This document shows positions 1 to 11,060 of a stretch of 64,000 nucleotides of DNA, one piece after another. Origin of the DNA: Welwitschia mirabilis (lineage: Eukaryota > Gnetophyta > Gnetopsida > Welwitschiales). The translations under genes were made by a program, and so were the position numbers. How positions within the stretch are numbered: position 1 is the first letter of the stretch; the number at the start of each line of letters is the position of its first letter. Below the pieces are notes generated by a model. That model saw nothing but the letters and a program-made list of their open reading frames with translations, was not told where the DNA came from and did not search any database. The stretch lies in NCBI GenBank assembly GCA_051453625.1, contig JBOZIK010000001.1:176625647-176689646 (forward strand). The letters run 5' to 3'.

Positions 1-136
1 AAGATACTTCAAGGATTGAGACAGAAAGGAACAGTTCAAGATTTACAAGAAATCTTAGACATACATAAATAATGAGCTCATGGTTATGAATGAGAATATC
101 AAATATAATATATATAATTTCAATTATCATTAACTT

Positions 137-456
137 CACTACCTCATTTTGCGATCTGTAAAATCCACTACCTCATTCGATGATCTATAATTCTCATATA
201 ATATTAACTTCACTAACTCATTCAGTGATTTGTGAAGCCTATTGCCTTGTTTGGTAATCTATGGTATACATAAAATCTTAATCATCATTAATTTCACTGC
301 CTTATTTAGTGATCTATGAAGCCCACTACCTCATTTGGTGATTTGTGGTAATATTATATCCTCACTACCTTATTTAGCAATCTATGGGATTCTCTTTTCA
401 CTGACTCGTTCGGTGGTCTATGAAGTCCACTACCTCATTCGGTGATCTATAGAAAA
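137..456. repeat. Degenerate 29-bp tandem repeat
   Basis: About nine copies of a unit close to CACTACCTCATTCGGTGATC followed by TATGAAGTC. Good copies start at 137, 166, 211, 295, 324, 363, 399 and 428. Several neighbouring starts are exactly 29 bp apart and others are separated by short AT-rich spacers. The conserved core is CACTACCTCATT plus GTGATCTATG. The array is non-coding and may lie in a decayed LTR or promoter, like the repeat blocks at 11.9 and 22.4 kb, but nothing here proves that. Confidence 0.8.
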
Positions 457-1747
457 TCCATAATCATAAGTCCAAACAAGATGATATCATCAAGCTAAGG
501 GAAGTTTAACCAAAACATAATACCTCGACAAGACTTTAAAAGCAGATTACAAGATGAGTACGATGGATGTAATCACAAGTCTTCATCTCAACTAAGAAGA
601 TAACTTCAAGATATCGAAGAAAGTTATAGGAAGATAAAATATGCTTTAATACAAAGTTCTCCTTATTTAAGCAACATGACTAATTTAAAGGAAATACATA
701 CACATTAATCTTAATAAATAAATGAATGTGAGAGGACCATTAGGAAAATACAAGAAAATAAAACCATACACAAACATGGGGATTTCAATATAAATTGCAT
801 AAGAAAGGACCAATAAGCAAGCACAAAGGTAAAGAACCATATTAATTTTTAAGAATAACTCAAGATCTTTACAAGTCTTTAAGGCTTTTACAGGCTTCAA
901 GACTTGATAGAAAAAGGTTATCCAAAAATAAAAGTGAGGAAAAAGGAAGAGGAAAGTCCTCTTTATAAGTAAGGTTTGATGGAATATGAAGAGTCATAAG
1001 AATATGAGGACAAAATAAAAGTTGGTAAATATTCCATGCATTTGAAGATAAAACATCATGAATGGGGTTAAGTAGAGTGGAGAAAGTTGATGGAGATTCT
1101 ATGCATGTAAAGACAAAACATTATGAATGAAGGCAGTTATATGATGGGGATTTCTGTTACCTTGCCAGGCCACTAGGTGCTTTTAATAATATAATAAAGA
1201 TGATGCTTTACATTTAATAATCAAGAAGAAAGGATAAATAACATGCCTCCACAATATACATTCAATTCAGCATAATTGCATAAATAAAAAAAGAAATCAT
1301 TTCCACCATAAGAGCATATGAAAATTAAGTACAAACATTTAATCAAAAAGTATTCATATTACAATTCAATAAGACTGCATTTCAAGAACATAACACTTAA
1401 ACAATTGGGTGTTTCAAGTAATTCAATATTTCCCAAATATTGAATTAAACATAAACTTGCAAATTTTATAAGAAAAGTAAAAATGTGGATGTAACAATTA
1501 TCATAACAAAAGATCTGTCAATCCAAACTAGAAAAAAACCTAAAAATATTTTCTTCACTTAAGCAAGCATTTTCTTGATTTTGTCTATCTCATTTACTCA
1601 TCATCTGCATGGTATCATCACAATTCCTACTATTCCATTCATTTACATGTTCATCCATTTCATTTTTTACCTAGTTCATATGCCATTTTCATCAAAAGTA
1701 GTAAGGATGAACACTTATTTTTCTATTATAAGAACTCACCATTCAGA
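457..1747. other. AT-rich stretch with no recognisable gene
   Basis: I read both strands and found no protein motif, RNA gene or LTR boundary. The short open frames at 685-900 (reverse) and 1575-1844 (forward) show no domain and are the lengths expected by chance. The sequence is probably old transposon DNA. Confidence 0.5.
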
Positions 1748-2111
1748 ATTGAATCCTACAAAAATGTTGTCTAAATCATTGTTGATAACCAAAGATTTTA
1801 TGATTCAAGTTTTATCTTCTTCCTACCTATACACAATATTTTGAGTCATGTTGCACAACTCATATAAGTATTTCATGATCTCTATGNNNNNNNNNNNNNN
1901 NNNNNNNNNNNNNNNNNNNNNNNNNNNNNNNNNNNNNNNNNNNNNNNNNNNNNNNNNNNNNNNNNNNNNNNNNNNNNNNNNNNNNNGAATGTTGTCTAAA
2001 CCATTGTTGATAACTAAAGCTTTTATGATTCAACTTTTATCTTCTTCCTACCTGTACACAATATTTTGAGTCATGTTGCATTACTCATATAAGTATTTCA
2101 TGATCTCTATG
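1748..2111. repeat. Near-identical copies on both sides of a 100-N gap
   Basis: The sequence before the gap (about 1758-1886) recurs after it (1987-2111) with a handful of substitutions, for example AAATCATTG versus AAACCATTG. The gap itself is 1887-1986. This is either a true short tandem duplication or two alleles laid end to end by the assembler. The gap length of exactly 100 suggests a placeholder of unknown true size. Confidence 0.75.
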
Positions 2112-3226
2112 TCAATACTTTAGGCTATATCACCCATGGCCAACCTGTATCTCAAATCCATGTCAACATCATTCTCATCCCTAACTTTTGTTTTTATTCT
2201 TATTTAAGTTTTGATTGTAACATCTTCATAATAATATTTGGAATTTCATATTGCTAGTGAATTTGAATTCAATTTTAATAGTTATCTATTCTCTTGAAGC
2301 ACCTCCATTTTAATCCATTTTCAATGATACTTTCTCTCCCTATTTTACCCTTCTCCATCTATACTTTTTCAGTTTTTATAACTGCATTATAATGGCATTT
2401 TTTCTTCTTGTAGTAAGTTTGATACTTAATAAAAAATCAATATAAATCCTTATTTTTATTAATCTAGTTCTTATTCTATACTACCACTTAATTGTAAATA
2501 TTTTAACTTAGTTTTAAGGATTTGTCAATGAATTTTATCGATGTACATCTTCATAGAGCTAGTTCCACTAGCTCATCTTGCATAAACTAAACCCCATTTG
2601 ACTGAGACCTTGTATGATTTATTTCTAGTTTTTCTGGCACCTAGGTTTGCATTCAAAATTTTATAGAAACTGACTAATATATCATTCATTTCATCATTTT
2701 TAAATCATCACATTTCATCCCTCATTTATCATCTTCTATTTCAATTATTTTATAATCATTTGTGTAATATATATTTTAGATTTGGAGATTTAAGTCCTTA
2801 TAATCAAAGAGTTATTTTGATTAGTGGTCTTTCTTTTACATTTATTTTGCATTTTCTAGTTTTTAGTTTCATCATACATTGCATATTTCATTTTTAGCAT
2901 TGTCATTTTTAGCTCATCTGTAATTGCATGAGAGATGCACTATTTATTTCTTGTTACTATTTTACTTCATTTTCTACACTCTTCTAATTTTAAGAACAAA
3001 GTTTAGCTTTAGTTGGAGGAAGTAACATTTGCACTTAAGTGCTTATCTTTCATGCTCTATTTTCCTGCTTAAGTATAAATTTAGGTTCAAATTGATTAAA
3101 ATTTTTTAAATTCTTTCATTATTCCTTGCTCAATACTTGATTGATTTTTTTTGCAATTTTTGTTGTATTACCTAATTTTTGACATAGCTTTTTAACTAAG
3201 GGACTAGTGAAACTTTAGTTGAAGGA
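2112..3226 (+). mobile_element. 3' non-coding part of a Tat/Athila-like element, ending in its polypurine tract
   Basis: This T-rich stretch has no gene. Its last part, GGGACTAGTGAAACTTTAG then TTGAAGGA at about 3200-3226, matches the sequence just before the 3' LTR of element B at 46,375-46,400 (GGGACTAGCAAAAGTTTAG, TTGAAGGA). In Tat/Athila elements this position holds the polypurine tract that primes second-strand synthesis; here it has decayed. The match fixes the orientation as forward and places the start of the LTR. Confidence 0.65.
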
Positions 3227-4600
3227 TATGATAACATGTAAAAATTAACAATTGCATTAAGAAGTATATAACTTGTTAGCATATCTAATTGATCATCATG
3301 AATCTTTTATGTACTTATTATACTTAAGGCCATGGAAATTCATTTTTACAAATAAGTTGCATTAACATTGTTCTTTTGTAAAACATTTACATCATCTAGA
3401 GTATTTAGGTAGAAGATGGAGGTGTGTTGAGTACTATTGGCAGTGGCACCAATTTTAGAAGTAACAGTACTATTTACTATGTGAGAAATGGATCCATACT
3501 TGTGTTTCTAATTCATCAAAATGAAATCAATTCATTTAGGACATTTCCAAAAGCAGAAGATGAATGAAGAATATTTCCTAAGAAAAATCCCTCAAATTGC
3601 CCCCATAACTAAACGATAACACTACACACTTTGGGAATTCTAAGTAATGACTGCAATAGACCTTCAAAATCCTAATTATAANNNNNNNNNATGGCCTATA
3701 AATATCCTACTTCACTTCACTTGAAGTTATCTTATCATTGTTATATTATACAGTGGACATTTAAGCTTTAGTAATGTGTTCTTTCTTATTCTCTTATTAG
3801 GGATAGGCTAGCTTTTAAGATAGTATGATGCTTCAAGTATTAGCATGAATACCTCTCATAGATTGTATGCTTCTACTTTTCTAATAATAAAGTGTTACAT
3901 GTTCTTTCCTTGGTGCATTACTNNNNNNNNNNNNNNNNNNNNNNNNNNNNNNNNNNNNNNNNNNNNNNNNNNNNNNNNNNNNNNNNNNNNNNNNNNNNNN
4001 NNNNNNNNNNNNNNNNNNNNNNCATAGATTGTATGCTTCTACTTTTCTAATAATAAAGTGTTACATGTTCTTTCCTTGGTGCATTACTTTGATATCAAGT
4101 TGTGATGGATCCCATACATGCTTAGGATTGGTTAAGGCATTTATTACTTTAAGATCTTTTGGTGATTCTCCTTTCTAATTTAGCTTGCATAATCTAAATC
4201 TTTATTTAATGGATTCGAGGAGATTCCTATGTATAAAAGGGTATTTTACACATTTACTATGAACCCATCTCCCTATTAATTTTTAATCTTTTATGAACAT
4301 ATATCATGATTTATAGAATCAATACCTCTTCTTATTTATGTCACTATACCATTAAATCACTACCCATGTTTACCTTATTTGGTTCACCCATTTTCCAAAT
4401 CATGTATATCATCTTTTAAGTTTGCTTTCCCACTCCATTCTCTACCCTAATATCTATTCTATCATGTATGATGTCATGTCATATTCTCATCTCCTTTTTA
4501 TTCTCCAATTTTACCATATATCCCCTTGTTCCTTTTACATCCCTTAACTCACTATTTTTCCTAAAATATCTTATCCTAAGTTTTAGTTTGTTTATTTCCT
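3227..4600 (+). mobile_element. Tat/Athila-like 3' LTR (right end approximate)
   Basis: The LTR starts TATGATAACATGTAAAAATT, the counterpart of TGTTAACATGTAAAAATTGA at the LTR starts of element B. Like those LTRs it has a TATA-type box (CCTATAAATATCC, about 3695-3707), then GGATAGGCTAGC near 3800 (B has GTGGGCTAGC) and an AATAAAG polyadenylation-type signal near 3887. Gaps at 3682-3690 and 3923-4022 interrupt it. The right end is set only by the roughly 1.3-kb length of the related LTRs. No matching 5' LTR is visible, so this is a 3' LTR or a remnant. Confidence 0.6.
3857..4088. repeat. Identical 66-bp flanks of a 100-N gap
   Basis: The 66 bases before the gap (3857-3922) are repeated without visible change straight after it (4023-4088). 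In a region whose other repeats are heavily diverged, a perfect copy at the edges of a placeholder gap is most simply an unmerged assembly overlap rather than biology. Confidence 0.8.
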
Positions 4601-5117
4601 AATGTTATTTTCCTATATCTTGTTGTATCTTGAAAATGCCCTTCTAATGGATTCATCATTATTATCCCTTACTATTAATACTCCAAAATGTTTTCCCATT
4701 TAATGTATTTAATGTTGCAAATGAAAAGCTAAGCATAGTCTAAGGGATGAGTGGATCGCTCTCAAATGGCTAATAAAATAATACAATTGTAGTTACACTA
4801 AAAATAGTAAATCATGGAGATGATTTAATAAACGTCCACAAATCAACTATGTCCATGATTAACAATAATAGCATTGATCTGACAATAGATTTTGCAAATT
4901 CTTCTAAAGGTTTGTTAAAGCATTACAAGCCCTTTTACACTAGGCAGCTCTTAAAATCTCCCTTGTAGGATTTAATATATCTAAAGCTTCTAAGTTAAAT
5001 GATGAAATGTCTTTAAAATACACTTTTATAGATATTCTACTTTCAATTATTTCTCATCCCTTTTTAAATCAATCATTGAAAATAGTCAATTAAAATAGTC
5101 ATTGTAATTATTCATAG
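4601..5117. other. AT-rich stretch without recognised content
   Basis: No domain, LTR boundary or RNA gene was seen on either strand. It lies between the LTR above and the protein fossil below. Confidence 0.5.
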
Positions 5118-5960
5118 AGTTTATCTCCTTCAAGAAATAATTGTTGTACGTCTAGCAATAATAAATCATCCCTTGATGATGAAACTTTAGTTAATAGTAA
5201 TGTGGAGTCTTTTCTTAAAAATAATTATTCATCAAATTCATTTAGTATGAGTGAAAATTGGAAGAGTAAACAATGCAGGTTAAGTGCATCTCATTTAGCA
5301 CATAAGACAAGAAAAGAGATTTTTAGTAACATCTCTAATGATGATTGGTTCACAAAAATCTAAAAATAAATCTTTTGATTACACTCCTATGTTTATCAAT
5401 CAGCCTTTCAGATTAGGAGATATACATATGAGTGAGTAACATAAACACTTCCATTAAAAGCAAGTTCAAAAGAAATTAGAACTGGAAGTATATATACAAA
5501 GAAGCTGTAATTTTTAAGGAGACTCTTGGGATGCACAAATAAAGACTATTAACACAGACCTCATGGATACGTGCTCAAATAAAAGAATGATTGTCTTCTT
5601 CAAATACAAGTACACTCATAGGAAAATATATCCTTTACTAAAAGAGCAGGACATATTTAACCTTATTATGACAATGTTTGTATTTAACAATAGCTCAAAA
5701 TGAGGTTTCTTGAGATAAAATACTCTAGCAAATTCTATAGAAGGATTAAATTTCTTAGAGACACCCTCATAATAAATGCCAATTGTTATAGAGACCTATA
5801 AGCAGAGGAACTAGATCTCAAGAGCTTTCTATATGCTAAATCTCTCTTTGCCAACTCTTGTTTACCTTCTTCTACATCATTGAATTGGGGATCTCATAAT
5901 TTCTACCTCAAATCATGGATCTATTCACCCTTTCTTTTTTACCTAGTTCACTAAAATAAA
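5118..5960 (+). pseudogene. Unidentified protein fossil, three reading frames
   Basis: Consecutive open stretches on the forward strand read like one broken protein. The first (5118-5363, 81 codons) is rich in Ser and Asn and includes SSLDDETLVNSNVESFL and later KTRKEIFSNISNDDWFTKI. Further frames give DYTPMFINQPFRLGDIH near 5380-5430 and KRMIVFFKYKYTHRKIYPLL near 5580-5640. The last (about 5699-5960) gives MRFLEIKYSSKFYRRIKFL and ends in FYLVH. At least two frameshifts and several stops separate them. The clustering of basic and aromatic residues is unlike random AT-rich translation. I do not recognise the family. A retroelement protein or an endogenous pararetroviral remnant are both possible and untested. 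Confidence 0.5.
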
Positions 5961-6078
5961 CTAGATTGGTGTAATGATTACGTGAATTAAGTGGTGATTT
6001 TCATAGTTGCAAAGAACAAACATATTTAGGAACTCTTCATTCTTTGCATGCCCTCAAATCATAATGAATTTTTTAGTT

Positions 6079-7903
6079 ACTTGTAACACTTACTATTATT
6101 GTTATTTTTATTGTTATCATTGTCATGAAAGCACATTCAGATAACGAAATTGAATGAATTTTATCAGTGTGTATCACATGAGGTTAGTCAGTAAAACAAG
6201 CCAAAGGAACTTCATTTAGTACCAAAAGCAAAAAAGAAGTGACTAAAAATAGGAAAGAGATCCAATATATAATCACAAGAAAGCAGAGAAAAGGGCATCA
6301 CCAAAAAGAACATAGGGACATTCAATCAAAAGGTGAATGAGATCTACTACATCTAAAAACCAGGGTGGAAAAAGAGGAGGAGGCATTAGATATGCAAAAT
6401 TAAGAGAGCATATTAGATAAAAGAAGTTGATTTTTCCCTGGAAAGGATGATTGAGTTTGAAAAAATTTTGACTGAAAAGATTTTGACACAACCAAAAAAA
6501 AGCTGATACAAAGTTACATAGTAGAGCAAACATTATAGAGAGATATAAATAAGGGTTCAATAAACATCAAAAACCATTATGAGCCTTTAATATAATAAAA
6601 TCATTCATTTCAAAAATTTTTCCTTCTTATAACAAAATCATGTTAATTTTTTTCCAATAGGGTAATTTGAATAAAAATATTACCAGAAATGATAAGATAT
6701 ACTTTTACGGGACGTGCGCTGAACAGAGTGACCCCGTCATCATTGGTAATAATACCATTCTAAAAATACATAAAAGAAGAAAAATTCAAGTAAAATCATT
6801 ATAGATCAAATCTTTCAGTGTCTGTATGACGCCCAAAAATTAATTTGTGTTTNNNNNNNNNNNNNNNNNNNNNNNNNNNNNNNNNNNNNNNNNNNNNNNN
6901 NNNNNNNNNNNNNNNNNNNNNNNNNNNNNNNNNNNNNNNNNNNNNNNNNNNNCTTCTAATACTTACTATCACTGCTATAGTTATCATTGTCATGAAAGTA
7001 CATTCAGATAAAGAAATTGAATGAATTTTATTAGTGTGTATTACATGAGGTTAGTTAGTAAAACGGGCCAAAGGAACTTCATTTGGTAGCAAAACGAAAA
7101 AAAGAAGTAACTGAAAATAGGAAAGAGATCCAATATACAATCACAAGAAAGCAGACAAAGGGCCATCACCAAAAAGAACATAGGGACATTCAATAAAAAG
7201 ATGAATGAGATCTACTACATCCAGGAGGCATTAGATATGCAACATTAAGAGAGCATATTAGATAGGAGAAGTTGATTTTTCCTTGGAAAGGATGATTGAG
7301 GTTGAAAAAATTCTAACTAAAAAGAGTTTGACACAACCAAAAACAAGCTGATACAAAGTCACATAGTAGAGCAAACATTATAGGGAGATATAAATAAGAG
7401 TTTATTAAATTAAAACATCAAAAACCATTATGAGGCTTTAGTATAATAAAATTATTCATTTCGGTTCCAATCACTAAAACTATTGCATTCAATATTACCC
7501 AATATTTAAAATTATTTATTTAAAAAATCTTAAAAAATTTAACTATAATCAAATCCTCATTTTGTTTTGCTAATATAATTGACCAAGAGAACAGTGGCAT
7601 AATAACCTTGAACCCTCAAACTTTTTTCCTTCGTATAGCAAAATCATGTTCGTTTTTTCGAATGGGGTGATTTTAATAAAAATATTACTGTAAATTACAA
7701 GATATACTTTTGCCAAGTGTGCGCTAAACAGAGTGACGCCGTTATCATTAGTAATAATACCGTACTAAAAATACAAGTGGAAGTAAAAACGTTACCGACC
7801 GCATCTTTTAAGTGTCTGTTTGGCGCCCAAGCCACTTCGGTACGCTTCCCACCCAAACTGTTTATGTTGTCGTGCCGGAACCCAAAGTTCAAATTGTGTT
7901 TTG
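6079..7903. repeat. Imperfect tandem segmental duplication of about 0.8-0.95 kb
   Basis: Copy 1 (6079-6852) and copy 2 (6953-7903) share long stretches, such as GAAAGAGATCCAATATA and ACATAGGGACATTC, in the same order. They are separated by a 100-N gap at 6853-6952. Copy 2 carries about 150 bp (7460-7618) and about 55 bp (7830-7885) that copy 1 lacks, and copy 1 has a short stretch missing from copy 2 near 6357. Both contain a CpG-bearing block (GTGCGCT then ACAGAGTGAC), better preserved in copy 2. A 95-codon reverse-strand open frame at 6273-6560 shows no domain and is broken in copy 2, so I do not treat it as a gene. Confidence 0.8.
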
Positions 7904-7949
7904 TTCAAGCAATTTTACAGATAAGGCGGGTCGCCAATCCAAAGCATAG

Positions 7950-8096
7950 ATGGAGTTTGCAGGTGCTGCGGGGCGTTTCTGCAGCACAACCTACTTCCCT
8001 GACTTTACTAAGAAAAAAGAAAAAAGAAAAAGGAGGAATATGAATTTGAGGATGACTATTCAAGATACAGATAGGGCATTTTACTCTTTTAAATAG
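7950..8096 (+). CDS. Possible 48-aa small ORF or 5' gene fragment
   Basis: An ATG at 7950 opens a 48-codon frame ending in TAG at 8094-8096. It begins MEFAGAAGRFCSTTYF, followed by a Lys/Arg-rich run. It sits at the end of a stretch (7680-7990) with far more CpG than its surroundings, as a plant promoter or first exon would have. The beginning resembles an organelle-targeting leader in composition, but it has no recognised homologue. Another forward frame (7717-8043) overlaps it and also looks like chance. It could be the truncated start of a host gene carried by the duplication at 6.1-7.9 kb. Confidence is low because 48 codons can occur by chance. Confidence 0.25.
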   Translation: MEFAGAAGRFCSTTYFPDFTKKKEKRKRRNMNLRMTIQDTDRAFYSFK

Positions 8097-8229
8097 CGTT
8101 CTTTTATGAAATGCTAAGGGCTTTATAGATACGATCCAATCTAAGCTTGCTGGAGATTTCCTTTGAAACTAGAAATTAGTTTCTGATCTACATTTTTATT
8201 ATAAGAAATTAAAATTTTAGTTTTTAATC

Positions 8230-8720
8230 TTTTCTTTATTGGTAAAGCAATTGTTACAAGTTATATGGTTCTTTCAACTAATCTTAAGGTTAATAAAAAA
8301 GGAGAAATAATTTTAATAAATTGGAAATGGAGTGCAACATTTTAAATTTTGGCTCTGATCATTATGAAGGAGTTATTTGGGCCACCTTCTTTGTTGGTAA
8401 AACAATTCTTAAAAAGTATATGATTCTTTGAACTAATATTGAGGTTTATAACAAAGGAGCAACAATTTTAGTAAATAGGAAATGGAAGGAAGCATTTTAA
8501 ATCCTAGATTTGATCGTCATGAAAAGAGTTATTTGGGCCATTTTCTATAGTACCTTGGCACATCTTAGAATTTGTAACATGCATTGCCTAATAACCTTTG
8601 AAAAAATCAAAGAGTTTGGAAAAATCTTGTGTTTCTCAAATGTTCCTTATACTATTGATTGAATTTTTACTACATTAGAAAGTAAACTTGATAAAATAGA
8701 TGACAGCAGTTTTCAAAATT
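8230..8720 (+). pseudogene. LINE endonuclease fragment with an internal 156-bp tandem duplication
   Basis: The second unit reads NKGATILVNRKWKEAF followed by VIWAIF. This matches the plant L1 endonuclease pattern of a 'gGvaiLl...W' strand followed by 'GRvvwakf'. Further on, NVPYTIDXIFTTLESKLDK (8640-8695) is the decayed counterpart of the 'pWiigGDFNmv...sDK' motif, with the catalytic GDFN lost. The first unit (about 8230-8385) repeats the strand-forming part with the same order of words, 156 bp upstream of the second (8386-8541). Function was DNA nicking for target-primed reverse transcription; this copy is dead. Confidence 0.7.
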
Positions 8721-9539
8721 CTTATCAAGAAAGATTTCCATAGTATAATTTTAAAGAATAGTTCCATCTCTCATATGCTAATTCAAAATTTTTAAGGTAA
8801 CGAAATAATGATTAATTTACTTGGTGGAACTACCATAGAGGATTAAAGTGTGTTTTTTTTTTTGGAAATTACATAATTTATCCACTTGGAATCTTAGTAA
8901 GAAAGTTAAAGTTTATTTAAATATACTCTTTCTAATTATTTTCCTATTAGTCTATATCTCTTTTGCTAATTTTTCTAATGTTAAGAAACAATAGCTTTTT
9001 TGAATGAATGAAAAAATGTTTATGGATTCCACAAGTAGTAATATTCTTAAATCATTATAAAGCAAATACTTGATAGTAATACATGTTAAATTGTATAAGA
9101 GTATAGAAGTACTTACATGATTAGAAGTTATAATTGATGATTTGAAGAAAATACTCAAACGAAAAAAAAAAAAAATCCTAGGTTGTAATCCTTTAGTTCT
9201 TTTTGATATTTGAGCATAGGATTCCTTAATCAGAGATCATTCTACTAAACAATGTTATAGTATTTTAGAAGCTAAAAGCACTCTTACCAAGAGTTGCATC
9301 TCTTAGTTTAAGATAAAAGGCAAACCATGGAAAGAATTTTTTGAAGTCCTTAAAGGCCATAAGCATATGTCTAAACTTTAGAATTTAAAAATTGATAATT
9401 TTAGGATTGAAGATCTTGTAGCCATAAATAATTTTTAGCAAATCAGTTTTCCTCTATTTTTTCTTTTAAAGGTTTTTATAAGGAACAATTTGAAGCTCTT
9501 AATATACATCTCTCCTAGCTTAAAGAAGAAGTATCTTAT

Positions 9540-10490
9540 TATCCTTAAAAATTAGTCTTGAAGAGATAAAAGAAGCAACTTCTAGTTTGACAAATGGAAA
9601 GGCCCTTTGTTCTGATGGTTTTCTTATAGAATTCTATAAAAATCACTAGAATATCATCGACAGAATTTTTTTTAATGTTTTTTAGGAAGTTGTTCATCAA
9701 TCCTTTATGGGCAATGAAATGAAGGTATCACTTAATTTTTTATCTTCAACTAAGTGAAAACTAGAGATTGTTCATACTTTCAGAGAATACTTCTGATATT
9801 TTGGCTAAATGTCTTGCATAATTTAATAGAAAATTATTAATTAGATTAAGAGAGTTAAAGACTTTAAGAAGTTATTAATTAGATTATGACAACTAAATAG
9901 AATGTCTTTGTTAAAGGAAGGCATATTCTTGATAATGTAATTACAAATTTTAAAGGTCTTCAAGGACCTAATGATACTAATCAAGACATGGCTATTATGA
10001 AGCTTGATTACATCAAAGTTTATGATAGAATTGAATAATATTTAGTTGTCTTAAAAAACTTAGCTTTGTTGAGTACTTTATTCATCTAATTTATACATTA
10101 TTTGCTAGTGCTAATGCTTAAGTTTTCATAAATATTAATTTGAGTCACTCATTTCCTCTCTAGAGATTAGGTTGTTAGGGTTGATCTTAAGTTTTCTATT
10201 TATTTGTTATTCTAGCAAATTTTCTTTTACATGATCTTTATGAAGATCTCTAATATAATCTTATCAAAGGGGTTTAATTAATGATTCTAGTTTTTAATTG
10301 CTTAATATGCACCTTATGAATAATTCCTTTTTAATGGTTAATTATAAAATTGATCATTTTAATAGCTTATTAGCATGCGTGGATGGGTATTACAAGCATT
10401 TTGGATCTTGCATAAACATGCAAAAATACTCCATTTATTGTAACAAAAATGGTGAAGGTTGGGTTTTCCAAAAGAATTAAAAAATTTTAG
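9540..10490 (+). pseudogene. LINE reverse transcriptase fragment
   Basis: One frame reads ISLEEIKEATSSLTNGKALC then SDGFLIEFYKN, matching the L1 finger motif 'eEI..Ai.sl..gKaPGPDGfpieFyk'; the PGPDG core has become LCSDG. Next, FVKGRHILDNVITNF and MAIMKLDYIKVYDRIE (9915-10,035) match 'FVpGR.IlDNvl...' and 'lKlDmsKAYDRveW'. Further on, HFGSCINMQKYSIYC (10,390-10,440) matches 'fSGLkiN..KS.if'. The YADD-containing segment lies between these but cannot be read cleanly. Stops and frameshifts occur about every 50-100 bp. Confidence 0.85.
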
Positions 10491-10929
10491 GGGGAAATAC
10501 TTGAAATTAAGCTTTAGANNNNNNNNNNNNNNNNNNNNNNNNNNNNNNNNNNNNNNNNNNNNNNNNNNNNNNNNNNNNNNNNNNNNNNNNNNNNNNNNNN
10601 NNNNNNNNNNNNNNNNNNNNNNNNNNNNNNNNNNNNNNNNNNNNNNNNNNNNNNNNNNNNNNNNNNNNNNNNNNNNNNNNNNNNNNNNNNATCTTATGAA
10701 AAATGAATGAACTTTTTTAATGTTTTCCATGACCTAGAGATTAAATTAAAAAAATGTTTTTCTATAACCATTTAAGAAATTTTCACCTTAAGTTAAGAAG
10801 ATGGAAGTTTTAGCCTTACCAATTATAAAAAACAAGGAATTTCTTTATGGTTTAAATAGATAGCAAAGTGTTTAGATAATAATAATGATTGGAGGGTTTC
10901 TTCTAAAAACAAAATTAGTTAAGAAAAAC

Positions 10930-11060
10930 CTATTTATTTTGAAATAGGTGTCTTTGGTTGATTTAATTTCTAAATCTTGGAGAAGTTTGGGTGGTAAAAT
11001 TGTAATGAAATTATTAATCAACTACTTTTTAATGAAGTTCTTTTAGTATTTCATGAGATG
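10930..11060 (+). pseudogene. LINE reverse transcriptase thumb fragment
   Basis: The frame VDLISKSWRSLGGKIVMKLL (about 10,957-11,016) matches the plant LINE stretch 'l..kl..Wkgr.LslaGRvtLiksVL', which follows the palm and contacts the primer-template. It lies 240 bp after the N gap in the same orientation as the rest of the LINE. Confidence 0.7.

Noticed and set aside
6273-6560. 95-codon reverse ORF in copy 1 of the duplication
   Set aside because: It has no domain and is disrupted in copy 2 of the same duplication, so there is no sign that it was selected as a protein.
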